A DNA stretch of 64,000 nt. It comes from Corynebacterium provencense (lineage in GTDB: Bacteria; Actinomycetota; Actinomycetes; Mycobacteriales; Mycobacteriaceae). Where the stretch lies: NCBI GenBank assembly GCA_900049755.1, contig LT160593.1:296924-360923 (forward strand), read 5' to 3'. The translations under genes were made by a program, and so were the position numbers. Of this stretch, positions 44,407 through 52,980 are shown piece after piece. The notes beneath the pieces are model-generated. The model made no database searches, was not told the origin of the DNA, and worked only from the letters and a program-made list of their open reading frames with translations. Positions within the stretch are counted from its first letter, which is position 1, and each line of letters begins with the position of its first letter.

Positions 44407-45510
44407 ATGACCCGTAAGTTGTTCACCCCCGTGACCCTGCCCACCCCGGACGGATCAGGACTGGAGGTCGGCAACCGCGCCTTTGTCGCGCCGATGTGCC
44501 AGTACTCGGTCACCGCCCGTGACGGCGTTCCCACTGACTGGCATCTCTCTCACCTCGGAGCATTCGCCGCCGGCGGGTTCGGACTCGTCGTCGTCGAAGC
44601 CACCGGTGTGGAGGCCCGGGGCCGGATCTCGCCGCTGGACCTCGGACTGTGGGACGCCGGACAGGTTCCCGCCCACACCCGTATCGTCGACTTCATCCAC
44701 GGTCAGGGGCGCCTCGCCGGCGTCCAGCTCGGACACGCGGGCGGGAAAGCCTCGACCTACCCGATGCTCCCCGGTCACAACGACGGTGCCACTGTCCCTG
44801 AAGAGGAGGGAGGATGGTCCACCGTCAGTGCCTCCTCGGGACCGGTACTGGAAGGGCTGGATCCCGCCCGGGAACTCACGGAGGAGGACATCGCCGGGGT
44901 GGTGGCGTCCTTCGTCGCGGCCGCACGGCGGGCGGAGGAGGCGGGCTATGACGTGGTCCAGATCCACGCCGCGCACGGTTATCTCATCCACCAGTTCCTG
45001 TCGCCGTTGACCAACCGGCGCACCGACGGCTACGGCGGTGACCTCAGGGGCCGTTCACGTCTTCTGCGCGAGGTCGTCACCGCGGTCCGGCAGGAGTGGC
45101 CGGACTCGAAGCCGCTGGGGGTCAGGGTCAGCGGAACAGACTGGGTGGATGACGGCCTGCAGATCTCCGAGGTCGCGGAGGTGCTCAGAGGCCTCGCCGC
45201 GGAGGGGCTCGTCAGCTGGGTGGACGTGTCCTCCGGTGGTCTGACCGACGGGTCGACCATTCCTGCCGGCCCCGGCTACCAGGTGCCGTTGGCACAGCAT
45301 GTCACCCGGACTCTCGCGGACGCCGGTCTGGGCGAGGACACGGTGGTGGTTTCGGCGGTCGGTGCCGTCGACAGTGCCTCCCAGGCGGAGACGATCCTGG
45401 TCACCGGGCAGGCGCATGCTGTGTCGATCGGGCGCGCGGCACTGCGCAACCCTCACTGGGCGGCCCCTGTCTCATATCCCCATGTAGATGTGTATCAGCG
45501 ACAGGTGTGA
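44407..45510 (+). CDS. Old yellow enzyme-family NADH:flavin oxidoreductase (YqjM-like), 3' end replaced
   Basis: FMN-dependent ene-reductase of the YqjM class. TIM-barrel features: NRAFVAPMCQYSVTARDGVPTDWHLSHLG at the FMN site, LGHAGGKAS, VQIHAAHGYLIHQFLSPLTN with substrate-binding His residues, NRRTDGYGGDLRGRSRLL and the C-terminal SIGRAALRNPHWA. The family normally continues about 20-30 residues with a WPPQY-like end. Here the frame runs instead into VSYPHVDVYQRQV, the translation of a degenerate Tn5 mosaic-end pair, and stops. The true 3' end is lost at that point, so the last 12 residues are not real. Confidence 0.85.
   Translation: MTRKLFTPVTLPTPDGSGLEVGNRAFVAPMCQYSVTARDGVPTDWHLSHLGAFAAGGFGLVVVEATGVEARGRISPLDLGLWDAGQVPAHTRIVDFIHGQGRLAGVQLGHAGGKASTYPMLPGHNDGATVPEEEGGWSTVSASSGPVLEGLDPARELTEEDIAGVVASFVAAARRAEEAGYDVVQIHAAHGYLIHQFLSPLTNRRTDGYGGDLRGRSRLLREVVTAVRQEWPDSKPLGVRVSGTDWVDDGLQISEVAEVLRGLAAEGLVSWVDVSSGGLTDGSTIPAGPGYQVPLAQHVTRTLADAGLGEDTVVVSAVGAVDSASQAETILVTGQAHAVSIGRAALRNPHWAAPVSYPHVDVYQRQV
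45467..45504. other. Degenerate Tn5 mosaic-end pair-like junction
   Basis: By hand alignment 32 of 38 positions match two head-to-head Tn5 mosaic ends; the plus-strand frame reads VSYPHVDVYQRQ, close to the known chimera peptide VSYTHLDVYKRQ, and another frame reads MCISDR. Coding similarity of the OYE gene stops exactly at its left edge, and a different gene's N-terminus begins at its right edge on the other strand. This marks a likely chimeric join. Confidence 0.8.
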
Positions 45511-45642
45511 GCCGCACGGGGAGCCCGGGTCCACCGTGGGGATGTCAGCGGCCTCGGAGATGACGCCGTCGAGGCCCCATTCGCCCGAGTACCTGACGAG
45601 CACTCCGAACAGGATGACCAGGAGTGCCACGACCATGGCCAC
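45472..45642 (-). pseudogene. N-terminal fragment of a membrane or secreted protein (lmeA position)
   Basis: A 56-codon frame starting at a GTG (45642; an ATG two codons later) encodes MAMVVALLVILFGVLVRYSG and then EWGLDGVISEAADIPTVDPG before entering the mosaic-end segment (SLIHIY) and a stop. It reads as a membrane anchor or signal segment plus the beginning of a mature domain, cut off at the junction. In M. tuberculosis the gene divergent from the GlnR-like regulator is Rv0817c, the DUF2993 protein LmeA; by position this could be the start of its counterpart, but the residues alone do not prove it. Confidence 0.45.
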
Positions 45643-45715
45643 GTCGTTGGAGTACGCCGCGTGTAACCTCGGTTACGTCACAGACGCAACGACGTGAAGA
45701 GGAAGGACGCCGGCC

Positions 45716-46402
45716 GTGAAACTGACCGTGCTCTCGGACAAGGACGATATCTCGGAAGTCCTGCCCTCTCTGGCGCTGCTGTCGCACGAGACGGTGCTGC
45801 TGCCGGCGACCGCGACGTCCGTCCGTGAAGTGGGGGACGCCGACATCGTCCTCATCGACGTCACCGGCAGGAATCTGCTGGGTATCCGGGACCTGTGCCG
45901 GTCCGTGGCTGCCGCCTACCCCACTCTTCCGGTGGCGGTCTCCATCGAGGAGACGAGTGTCATTGCCCTGGACGGGTCCTGGGCGGTGGACGACTTCATC
46001 CTCCCGGTCGCTTCGCCGACGGAGGTGGACGCCAGACTCCGGATGCTGATGACCAGGCGTCCTGTTCCTGTGGAGGAGGCCGAGGACAGTCAGGTGGCGT
46101 CCATCGGGGGACTGATCGTCGACGAGGTCACCTACGTCGCACGTGTGGAGGGGCGTCCCCTGGATCTGACATACAAGGAGTTCGAGCTGCTGTATTTCCT
46201 GGTCAAGCATGCGGGCCGGGTGTTCAGCAGGGAGCAGCTGCTGCAGGATGTGTGGGGTTACGACTACTTCGGGGGGACCCGCACCGTTGACGTGCACGTG
46301 CGGCGGCTGAGGGCCAAGCTCGGCCATGACTACGAGAAAGTCATCGCGACGGTCCGTAACGTCGGTTACAAGGCCGTGGACATCAGCGCCGAAGGAAGGT
46401 AG
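45716..46402 (+). CDS. GlnR-like winged-helix response-regulator protein (Rv0818 position)
   Basis: The 228-residue protein has an N-terminal receiver-like domain (1-110) with VLIDVTGRNLLG in place of the usual D-x-P-loop segment and no linked kinase, and a C-terminal OmpR-type winged helix (GRPLDLTYKEFELLYFLVKHAGRVFSREQLLQDVWG, then RTVDVHVRRLRAKLG). The layout and the position before mshD match Rv0818 and actinobacterial GlnR proteins that work as atypical, phosphorylation-independent regulators. C. glutamicum instead uses AmtR for nitrogen control, so the role here is open. GAGGAAGGA precedes the GTG start. Confidence 0.8.
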   Translation: MKLTVLSDKDDISEVLPSLALLSHETVLLPATATSVREVGDADIVLIDVTGRNLLGIRDLCRSVAAAYPTLPVAVSIEETSVIALDGSWAVDDFILPVASPTEVDARLRMLMTRRPVPVEEAEDSQVASIGGLIVDEVTYVARVEGRPLDLTYKEFELLYFLVKHAGRVFSREQLLQDVWGYDYFGGTRTVDVHVRRLRAKLGHDYEKVIATVRNVGYKAVDISAEGR

Positions 46403-46406
46403 AGCC

Positions 46407-47399
46407 GTGACCGTGTACCGCTGGATGGAGGACGAGCCCCCCGAGGTGCAGGAGAGGTACCGGGGTGCACTGGACGGGCTGCTCGCCGAGGTGGCGGAGG
46501 CGGACGGCGTCCCCGCCCTTTCGGAAGCTTTCGTGCAGGGTATCAGGGGCGAAGGGGGACACACGGGTCACCGTCATCTTCTCGCCGTCGATGACGGGGG
46601 GACGGTTGTCGGTGTTCTCGCCGTCGACGCGGCGGGCCCGGATGACGCGGCAGGTGTCGCGGAAATGGCGGTCAGGCCTGTGGCCCGTCGCAGGGGAACG
46701 GCCACCGGGCTGCTGAGGGAGGTGGGTCGTGGACTCGATCCCGAGGCGCAGTTCAGTATCTGGGCGCACGGTGACCTCGGCGCGGCCCGGGGACTGGCGG
46801 AGGTGCGGGGAGCGCGGACCGTCCGTGAACTGCTGAAGATGTCCGTCCCCTGCGGTACCGGGGACCCTGCCCGCCGGGAGCTCGTCGACGGGGCCCGTGT
46901 GGCGCGGACGACCGTGGAGGACGCCGGGTACCGGATCTACGACTATCCCGCGGCCTGCGCTGAGTTCGGTGCGGAGCTGGTCGACCGGGAGTGGCTCCGT
47001 GTGAACAACGAGGCTTTCGCCTGGCACCCTGAACAGGGCGGCTGGGATCTGCGACGGCTGCGTGAGGCCCGCGGCACCGACTGGTTCGATCCGGCCGGTG
47101 TGATCATGCTGTGGAGCCGGGACGAGTGCCAGGGGCCGCAGTGTGCCGGGGTGCACTGGACGAAACATCCGGACGGTGATCCGCACGGTGAGGTTTATGT
47201 GGTGTGTCTGGCGGACGGGGCCAGGGGGAGGGGCCTCGGAGGACCGTTGACGCTGCTGGGGATCGGGCATCTCATCGAGGAGGGGGTGGACGCCGTGGAC
47301 CTGTATGTCGAAGGTGACAACGCCCCGGCGGTCGCGACCTACCGCAGGCTGGGTTTCACGGTGGTGCACCGGGACGTCGTGTTCCGCGGAATGGTGTGA
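46407..47399 (+). CDS. mshD: Mycothiol synthase
   Basis: Acetylates Cys-GlcN-Ins with acetyl-CoA, the last step of mycothiol synthesis, the main thiol of actinobacteria. Two GNAT domains are visible in 330 residues: a degenerate N-terminal one (VVGVLAVDAAGPDDAAGVAEMAVRPVARRRGTATGLL, split at RRRGTATGLL as the CoA loop) and the catalytic C-terminal one (EVYVVCLADGARGRGLGGPLTLLGIGHLI and VDLYVEGDNAPAVATYRRLGF). The NNEAFAWHPEQGGW motif is diagnostic of MshD. The GTG start lies 4 nt after the regulator's stop, so both are cotranslated. Confidence 0.95.
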   Translation: MTVYRWMEDEPPEVQERYRGALDGLLAEVAEADGVPALSEAFVQGIRGEGGHTGHRHLLAVDDGGTVVGVLAVDAAGPDDAAGVAEMAVRPVARRRGTATGLLREVGRGLDPEAQFSIWAHGDLGAARGLAEVRGARTVRELLKMSVPCGTGDPARRELVDGARVARTTVEDAGYRIYDYPAACAEFGAELVDREWLRVNNEAFAWHPEQGGWDLRRLREARGTDWFDPAGVIMLWSRDECQGPQCAGVHWTKHPDGDPHGEVYVVCLADGARGRGLGGPLTLLGIGHLIEEGVDAVDLYVEGDNAPAVATYRRLGFTVVHRDVVFRGMV

Positions 47400-47439
47400 T
47401 TTCGGGGTGACGTGCCACGACATCGTGGACACGTCATCT

Positions 47440-47457
47440 GTTCATCCGGAGTTCATT
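47440..47457 (+). promoter_or_regulatory. PHO box before pstS
   Basis: Two direct copies of GTTCAT start at 47440 and 47451, exactly 11 bp apart, matching the PHO-box layout (GTTCACC-N4-GTTCACC type) bound by PhoP/PhoR/RegX3 in actinobacteria. A TATGGT box at 47489-47494 is a possible -10. The location fits phosphate-starvation activation of pst. Confidence 0.65.
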
Positions 47458-47540
47458 TTGAGGGAGACTTGCGTCCACCTCGGACCGCTATGGTCAAGCC
47501 TGTTCCGTCCACACTGACTGTTGAAAGAGGACATCCACCC

Positions 47541-48644
47541 GTGACCACCGTGAAGTTCCCTGCCGCCACCGCTCTCGCAGCTCTGGCCGCCGGTTCCCTG
47601 CTTCTGACCTCCTGCTCGAACTCAGGCAACGGAGGGTCCGAGGCGGAGAGCACCTCGACCTTCGACCTCACGAACACTTCCGGCGAACTCCGCGGGGAAG
47701 GCGCCAGCTCCCAGCAGAAGGCCATGGAGCTCTTCGGCGTCGCGTACCAGACCGCTGTCCCGGGCGCATCCCTGGCCTACAACGCGACCGGCTCCGGCGC
47801 CGGCCAGAAGCAGTTCATCGCCGGACAGGTCGACTTCGGCGGCTCTGACTCGCCGCTGAAGGACGAGCAGATCGCGGACGCGGCGAAGCGCTGCGGCGGC
47901 AACGACGCCTGGCATCTGCCGATGGTCGTCGGCCCCGTGGCTGTCGCCTTCAAGCTCGACGGTGTCGACACACTCAACCTGTCCGTCGACACGGTCGCGA
48001 AGATCTTCAAGGGCGAGATCACCAACTGGAACGATCCCGCCGTCGCCGCGGAGAACCAGGGCACCACCCTGCCCGACCTCCCGATCAGTGTGCTCTACCG
48101 GGCGGAGGAGTCGGGCACCTCCGACAACTTCCAGAAGTTCCTCACCGCCGCCACCGACGGTTACTGGGACACCGAGGGCAAGACCTTCCCCACGAAGGTC
48201 GGTTCCGGTGCACAGGGTTCCTCCGGTGTCGCGGACCAGGTCAAGGCCACCAACGGGGCGATCACCTACGTCGAATCCGGTTACGCCACCGCGGCCGGCC
48301 TCGGTATCGCAGCCCTGGACTTCGGCTCCGGCCCGGTCGAGCTGTCCACCGAAAGCGTCAACAAGGCCCTGGCCGGGGTGAAGTTCACCGGTACGGGCAA
48401 TGACCTTGTGGTCGATTCGGAGGCGCTCTTCGCCGCCAACGAGCCGGGAGCCTACCCGCTCGCCCTGACCACCTACGAGATCGTCTGCTCCGCCGGCTAC
48501 GACACCGAGACCGCCGGCAGGGTCAAGGACTTCCTCCACACCATCCTCGACAACCAGAACGCCGACCTCGAGGAGGCCGGTTACGTGCCCCTGTCCGGTT
48601 CCTTCCGTGACAAGCTCGTCGCTGCCGTCGACGCACTTCAGTAG
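47541..48644 (+). CDS. pstS: Phosphate ABC transporter substrate-binding lipoprotein
   Basis: High-affinity phosphate-binding protein tethered outside the membrane. The GTG start gives MTTVKFPAATALAALAAGSLLL then the lipobox LTSC. Binding-site motifs: RGEGASSQQKAMELFG, YNATGSGAGQKQFIAGQVDFGGSDSPL (split here as YNATGSGAGQKQF and FGGSDSPL), YRAEESGTSDNF and TNGAITYVESGYA. Length 367 matches C. glutamicum PstS. It starts the pstSCAB operon in the same order as in C. glutamicum, 141 bp after mshD, with a PHO box in the gap. Confidence 0.96.
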   Translation: MTTVKFPAATALAALAAGSLLLTSCSNSGNGGSEAESTSTFDLTNTSGELRGEGASSQQKAMELFGVAYQTAVPGASLAYNATGSGAGQKQFIAGQVDFGGSDSPLKDEQIADAAKRCGGNDAWHLPMVVGPVAVAFKLDGVDTLNLSVDTVAKIFKGEITNWNDPAVAAENQGTTLPDLPISVLYRAEESGTSDNFQKFLTAATDGYWDTEGKTFPTKVGSGAQGSSGVADQVKATNGAITYVESGYATAAGLGIAALDFGSGPVELSTESVNKALAGVKFTGTGNDLVVDSEALFAANEPGAYPLALTTYEIVCSAGYDTETAGRVKDFLHTILDNQNADLEEAGYVPLSGSFRDKLVAAVDALQ

Positions 48645-48679
48645 CACCGAAGTAACTACGACCGGAAGAAGCACACCCC

Positions 48680-49780
48680 ATGACGAGTGCTCCGTCTGAG
48701 CAGACGCCCGCCAGGCAGACCGGGACAGGCACACACGGTACTGTCCAGCCTGTGAACGATTCCACCACCGGTACCGCAGGTCAGCCCGGTCAGACTGAGA
48801 AGGGACCGGTGATCGCACGGAGCGGACGTTCTGCGCGGCGTCCGGGTGACCGCATCTTCTCTGGCCTGACCACAGGCTCGGCGGTGCTCATCACAGTCTT
48901 CATCGCCGCCATCGCACTGTTCCTCATCCTCCAGGCCCTTCCGGCCCTGGCGAAGGAACGGGACGGAATACTCGGGTTCTTCACCTACTCCGGTGCCTGG
49001 AACCTCAACTACGCCACCAATGACGGCGGCTGGATGCAGTTCGGCATCCCCAACCTCTTCTTCACCACCGTGCTCGCCTCAGTCCTGGCCCTGGTCATCG
49101 CGATGCCGGTGGCTCTGGGCATCGCGATCTTCCTGTCGAACTACTGCCCGAAGCACCTTGTCCGCCCGCTGGGTTTCATGGTGGACCTGCTCGCCGCCGT
49201 GCCGTCGATCGTCTTCGGTATCTGGGGAATGCAGGTGCTCGGCCCGTCACTGGGCGGGATCTTCGAGTGGGTGCACAGCTGGGCCGGCGGCTTCTTCCTG
49301 TTCCAGTGGGACCAGCAGACCTCCCCGGCCTTCTCCACCAGCCGCAACATCTTCACCGGTGGTGTGGTGCTGGCCATCATGATCCTGCCGATCATCGCGG
49401 CCACCGCACGTGAGGTGTTCGTCCAGACCCCCCGGGGTCAGATCGAGGCCGCCCTGGCGCTCGGTGCCACCCGGTGGGAGGTGGTCAGGATGACTGTGCT
49501 CCCCTTCGGCAAGTCCGGTTACATCTCCGGTGCGATGCTCGGACTGGGCCGTGCGCTCGGTGAGACGATGGCGCTCTACATGGTCATCGCATCTGCACCG
49601 GGGTTCAGGTGGTCCCTGTTCGACGGTGGCACCACCTTCGCCACCGCCATCGCCAACGCCGCCCCGGAGTTCAACGACGACACCAAAGCCGGAGCGTACA
49701 TCGCCGCCGGACTGGTGCTGTTCGCCCTGACCTTCATCGTCAACGCGGCGGCACGGGCCGTCGTCAACAACCGCAAGTAG
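48680..49780 (+). CDS. pstC: Phosphate ABC transporter permease PstC
   Basis: Membrane subunit of the PstSCAB importer. After a disordered Thr/Gly-rich N-terminal tail of about 50 residues, six transmembrane segments are visible. The ABC-permease EAA loop appears as EAALALGATRWEVVRMTVLP followed by GKSGYISGAMLGLGRALGET. Length 366 is typical of corynebacterial PstC. The ATG lies 35 nt after pstS; an internal GTG (MNDSTTGTAG) is a less likely start. Confidence 0.95.
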   Translation: MTSAPSEQTPARQTGTGTHGTVQPVNDSTTGTAGQPGQTEKGPVIARSGRSARRPGDRIFSGLTTGSAVLITVFIAAIALFLILQALPALAKERDGILGFFTYSGAWNLNYATNDGGWMQFGIPNLFFTTVLASVLALVIAMPVALGIAIFLSNYCPKHLVRPLGFMVDLLAAVPSIVFGIWGMQVLGPSLGGIFEWVHSWAGGFFLFQWDQQTSPAFSTSRNIFTGGVVLAIMILPIIAATAREVFVQTPRGQIEAALALGATRWEVVRMTVLPFGKSGYISGAMLGLGRALGETMALYMVIASAPGFRWSLFDGGTTFATAIANAAPEFNDDTKAGAYIAAGLVLFALTFIVNAAARAVVNNRK

Positions 49781-49793
49781 GAGACGGACCGAC

Positions 49794-50708
49794 ATGACCG
49801 TCCACGTGGAACCCCACGCAAGCCTCGCCGCCAGCGGCTTCACCGACATCTCCTCCTCCCGGAAAGCCAGGGACAGGATCGCGACCGTCGTCGTCTACGC
49901 GATGATGGCACTGGCCTTCGTCCCCCTGATCTGGGTGATGGTCGTCCTCGTCGCGAAAGGCCTCCCGGCCGTCCTGAACACCGGGTGGTGGTCCTTCGAC
50001 ATGGCGGGCCAGCTGTCCAACAAACCGGGCGGCGGCATCAGCCACGCCATCATCGGCACCCTCACTCAGGCGGCGGTCACGACCGTGATCTCCGTCCCGG
50101 TGGGTGTCCTCACCGCCGTGTACCTGGTGGAGTACTCCAGGGGCGGCAGGCTCGGCCGGATCACCACCTTCATGGTCGACATCCTCACCGGCGTGCCCTC
50201 CATTGTCGCGGCACTGTTCATCTACGCCGTGTGGATCGTCCTGTTCGGTTTCGACCGGTCCGGTTTCGCCGTGTCTCTCGCCCTCGTGCTCCTGATGATC
50301 CCGGTGATCGTGAGGAACACCGAAGAGATGCTGCGGATCGTGCCCGATGACCTGCGGGAGGCCTCGTACGCCCTCGGCGTCCCGAAATGGAAGACGATCG
50401 TGAAGATCGTCCTTCCCACCGCCCTCTCCGGAATCGTGACGGGTGTGATGCTCGCTGTCGCCCGCATCATGGGTGAGTCCGCCCCGGTGCTGATCCTCGT
50501 GGGCGCGACCCCGGTGATCAACTGGAACGTCATGGAGGGCAACCAGAACTCGTTGCCGCTGTTCATGCTGGAAATGTACAAGCTCCAGTCCAATGACGAG
50601 GTGCTCTCCCGCCTGTGGGGTGCCGCCCTGACCCTGGTGCTCCTCATCGCCGCCCTCAACCTCGCTGCCCGGTTCATCTCGAAGCGGTTCGCAGTCAAGA
50701 CACACTGA
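49794..50708 (+). CDS. pstA: Phosphate ABC transporter permease PstA
   Basis: Second permease of the importer. Six hydrophobic segments are visible; the EAA loop reads [20 protein letters not shown] followed by [19 protein letters not shown]. Length 304 is normal. It starts 13 nt after pstC with GGAGA in front of the ATG, and pstB follows after 19 nt. Confidence 0.95.
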   Translation: MTVHVEPHASLAASGFTDISSSRKARDRIATVVVYAMMALAFVPLIWVMVVLVAKGLPAVLNTGWWSFDMAGQLSNKPGGGISHAIIGTLTQAAVTTVISVPVGVLTAVYLVEYSRGGRLGRITTFMVDILTGVPSIVAALFIYAVWIVLFGFDRSGFAVSLALVLLMIPVIVRNTEEMLRIVPDDLREASYALGVPKWKTIVKIVLPTALSGIVTGVMLAVARIMGESAPVLILVGATPVINWNVMEGNQNSLPLFMLEMYKLQSNDEVLSRLWGAALTLVLLIAALNLAARFISKRFAVKTH

Positions 50709-50727
50709 CACTTTCGAAGGACACACC

Positions 50728-51504
50728 ATGGCCAAGCGCCTCGACCTCCACGACGTGAACATCTACTACGGCGACTTCCATGCCGTCCAGAACGTCGACC
50801 TCCAGGTCCCGCCGCGGTCGGTCACCGCATTCATCGGCCCCTCCGGCTGCGGCAAGTCCACCGTGCTGCGGTCCCTGAACCGTATGCACGAGGTGATCCC
50901 CGGTGCGTACGTGACCGGGGAGATCCTCCTGGACGGGGAGAACATCTACGACCGGGCGATCGACCCCGTGGCAGTCCGAAACACCATCGGAATGGTGTTC
51001 CAGAAGGCCAACCCCTTCCCGACCATGTCGATCGAGGAGAATGTCGTCGCTGGTCTGAAGCTTTCCGGGGTCAAGAACAAGAAGCGTCTCGCCGAGGTCG
51101 CCGAGAAGTCCCTGCGTTCCGCCAACCTGTGGGAAGAGGTCAAGGACCGGCTCGACCGACCCGGCGGCGGACTGTCGGGCGGTCAGCAGCAGCGCCTCTG
51201 CATCGCCCGGGCGATCGCCGTGGAACCCGAGGTCCTGCTCATGGACGAGCCCTGCTCGGCACTTGACCCGATCTCCACGCTCGCGGTGGAGGACCTCATC
51301 CACGAACTCAAGGAAGAGTTCACCATCGTCATCGTCACCCACAACATGCAGCAGGCGGCCAGAGTCTCGGACCAGACCGCGTTCTTCTCCCTGGAGGCGA
51401 CCGGCCGGCCGGGACAGCTCGTGGAGGTGGGCGCCACGAAGAAGATCTTCGAGTCCCCCGACAAGAAGGAGACCGAGGACTACATCTCCGGACGTTTCGG
51501 CTGA
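50728..51504 (+). CDS. pstB: Phosphate ABC transporter ATP-binding protein
   Basis: ATPase driving the Pst importer. Walker A is GPSGCGKS, the signature LSGGQQQRL, Walker [14 protein letters not shown] and the switch His in [25 protein letters not shown] at the N-terminus and [16 protein letters not shown] at the Q-loop are PstB-specific. Length 258 is standard. In C. glutamicum phoU follows on the other strand; here a gluconokinase-like gene lies between. Confidence 0.97.
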   Translation: MAKRLDLHDVNIYYGDFHAVQNVDLQVPPRSVTAFIGPSGCGKSTVLRSLNRMHEVIPGAYVTGEILLDGENIYDRAIDPVAVRNTIGMVFQKANPFPTMSIEENVVAGLKLSGVKNKKRLAEVAEKSLRSANLWEEVKDRLDRPGGGLSGGQQQRLCIARAIAVEPEVLLMDEPCSALDPISTLAVEDLIHELKEEFTIVIVTHNMQQAARVSDQTAFFSLEATGRPGQLVEVGATKKIFESPDKKETEDYISGRFG

Positions 51505-51581
51505 CCTGCCCCGACCGGGGCCGGGGGACCACCCCCGTCCCACTTTCGTGCCACACTTGGGGTGACGGAAGGAGACGAGGG

Positions 51582-52106
51582 ATGGAACCTGTACACATCG
51601 TGCTGATGGGGGTCAGCGACAGCGGCAAGGCAGCACTGGCCGCTGAACTGGTGGAACGCACCGGATTCACGGGAGCGACCGCCGAAGAACTGCAGCCCGG
51701 GGAACTGCAGGAGATGATGGCGGCGGACCGTTTCGTCACCCCGGACGAGAGACTGCCCTGGGCGTACGCCATACGGGACTGGATGACCGACCAGGCACGG
51801 CAGGGTCATTCCACCGTCGTGGTCAGTCTGGGACTGGGACGCCGCGCCCGTGACATCTTCCGGGAGGCGGAGGGATTCGTCTTCTTCGTCCACGTCCACG
51901 CCACCGAGGACGTGATCCGGGAGAAGATCCGGCAACGCACCGGCCGCGAGCCCGATGCTGCTGAACTCGAGGTGCTGAGACGTCAGTACGCCGAACTGGA
52001 GAGGCTCAGGGCCGACGAACCCGGGGTCCGTCTCGACGCCACCAGAGAACCTGCGGTGCTGGCGGACGCCGCCCTGGCCGCACTGTCAGTGGCCAGGCAG
52101 GCCTGA
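51582..52106 (+). CDS. Gluconokinase-like P-loop protein with altered P-loop
   Basis: The 174-residue product has the size and layout of GntK-type gluconokinases: a P-loop at the N-terminus (VLMGVSDSGKAALA), the LTPDERLPWAY-like DERLPWAYAIRDWM block, VVVSLGLGRRARDIFRE where family members read VxxCSALKRxYRDxLR, FVFFVHVHATEDVIREKIRQRTG (split as FVFFVHVHATEDV) and the C-terminal LDA segment. The canonical GxSGSGKS/T loop is changed to GVSDSGKA, losing the Ser/Thr that binds Mg-ATP, and the CSALKR motif is missing. It may no longer be a gluconokinase. It lies in the pst-phoU gap. Confidence 0.65.
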   Translation: MEPVHIVLMGVSDSGKAALAAELVERTGFTGATAEELQPGELQEMMAADRFVTPDERLPWAYAIRDWMTDQARQGHSTVVVSLGLGRRARDIFREAEGFVFFVHVHATEDVIREKIRQRTGREPDAAELEVLRRQYAELERLRADEPGVRLDATREPAVLADAALAALSVARQA

Positions 52107-52167
52107 ACCCGGTCCCCAGGCCGCGAGCCGTGGGACCGGGCTCCTGGGGGACCGGGCAGGCGGGCAC

Positions 52168-52905
52168 TCAGAAGGAGTCTGAACCGTAACGGCGGCGGAT
52201 CTCGTCGAACTGTTCGCGGACCGTCTCCTGCTGCTCCTCGCTGCGCCGGGTGGTCTCGTACTCCTCCGGCTCTTTGCCGGTGGCGAGGTAGACGACCCGG
52301 GTACCGATGTCCACGGCATGGTCCGAGTACCGCTCGAAGAACCGGGACAGGAGGGTGACGTCGACGGCGGCGGAGACAGGGTAGGGCCACTCCCTGTTCG
52401 ATGTCAGCTGGAACATATGCTCGTGGAGGTCGTCCACGGCGTCGTCGTCGAGGGCGAGCTCCATGGCCTCTTCGGGGTCATAGGTCACCAGGACGTCGTG
52501 GAGCTTGTCACCGATGTCGTCGACGAGGCGGGCCATCTCCCGGAAGAACGGTTCGACGGAGTCGGGGAGGGTCTTGTCCGGGTGACGGCGGCGGGCGATC
52601 CGGGCTATGTGCACCGACAGCGCGGCCATCCGCGACAGGTCCTCGACAATGTAGGTGCCGGACACGACCTGGCGGAGGTCCCGGGCCACCGGGGCTTCGA
52701 GTGCGAGAAGCTCGAAAGACGTCTTCTCGGCACGCTTGCGAAGCACCTCGACAGCATCGATGGAGCTGAGCACGACCTCAGCCGTGTCGATGTCGGCGTC
52801 GAAGAGGGCCTTGCAGGCCTCCGACATCATGGTGCGGACCCGGTCCGACATCTGTGTGAGGTCGTGGGCGAAAGTCCGCATCTGTTCCTGGTAGACAGTG
52901 CGCAT
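52168..52905 (-). CDS. phoU: Phosphate transport regulator PhoU
   Basis: Modulates Pst uptake and phosphate signalling. The ATG at 52905 gives MRTVYQEQMRTFAHDLTQMS, the usual start; two PhoU helical bundles follow with metal-binding-type segments (DLRQVVSGTYIVEDLSRMAALSVHIARIA, cited in part, and a second SRFFERYSDHAVDIGTRVVYLATG). Length 245 is standard. It is convergent with the kinase-like gene. A TAGACT box (minus strand, 52918-52913) ends 7 nt before the ATG, and a PHO box lies 52-69 bp upstream. Confidence 0.95.
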   Translation of the reverse strand: MRTVYQEQMRTFAHDLTQMSDRVRTMMSEACKALFDADIDTAEVVLSSIDAVEVLRKRAEKTSFELLALEAPVARDLRQVVSGTYIVEDLSRMAALSVHIARIARRRHPDKTLPDSVEPFFREMARLVDDIGDKLHDVLVTYDPEEAMELALDDDAVDDLHEHMFQLTSNREWPYPVSAAVDVTLLSRFFERYSDHAVDIGTRVVYLATGKEPEEYETTRRSEEQQETVREQFDEIRRRYGSDSF

Positions 52906-52956
52906 GGCGGACAGTCTACGTGGAAGTCGGTGCTCAGGGGGGACGGCCGGGAAAGT

Positions 52957-52974
52957 CTTCACCCGGCGTTCACA
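52957..52974. promoter_or_regulatory. PHO box before phoU
   Basis: CTTCACC (52957-52963) and GTTCACA (52968-52974) are direct repeats 11 bp apart, close to the PHO-box consensus. The box lies about 50-70 bp before the TAGACT-driven start of phoU, written on the plus strand. Confidence 0.6.
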
Positions 52975-52980
52975 TGTTCT

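Noticed and set aside
45545..46564. A 339-codon minus-strand gene opposite the GlnR-like regulator
   Set aside because: It is antisense to two well-supported genes and has no domain signature.
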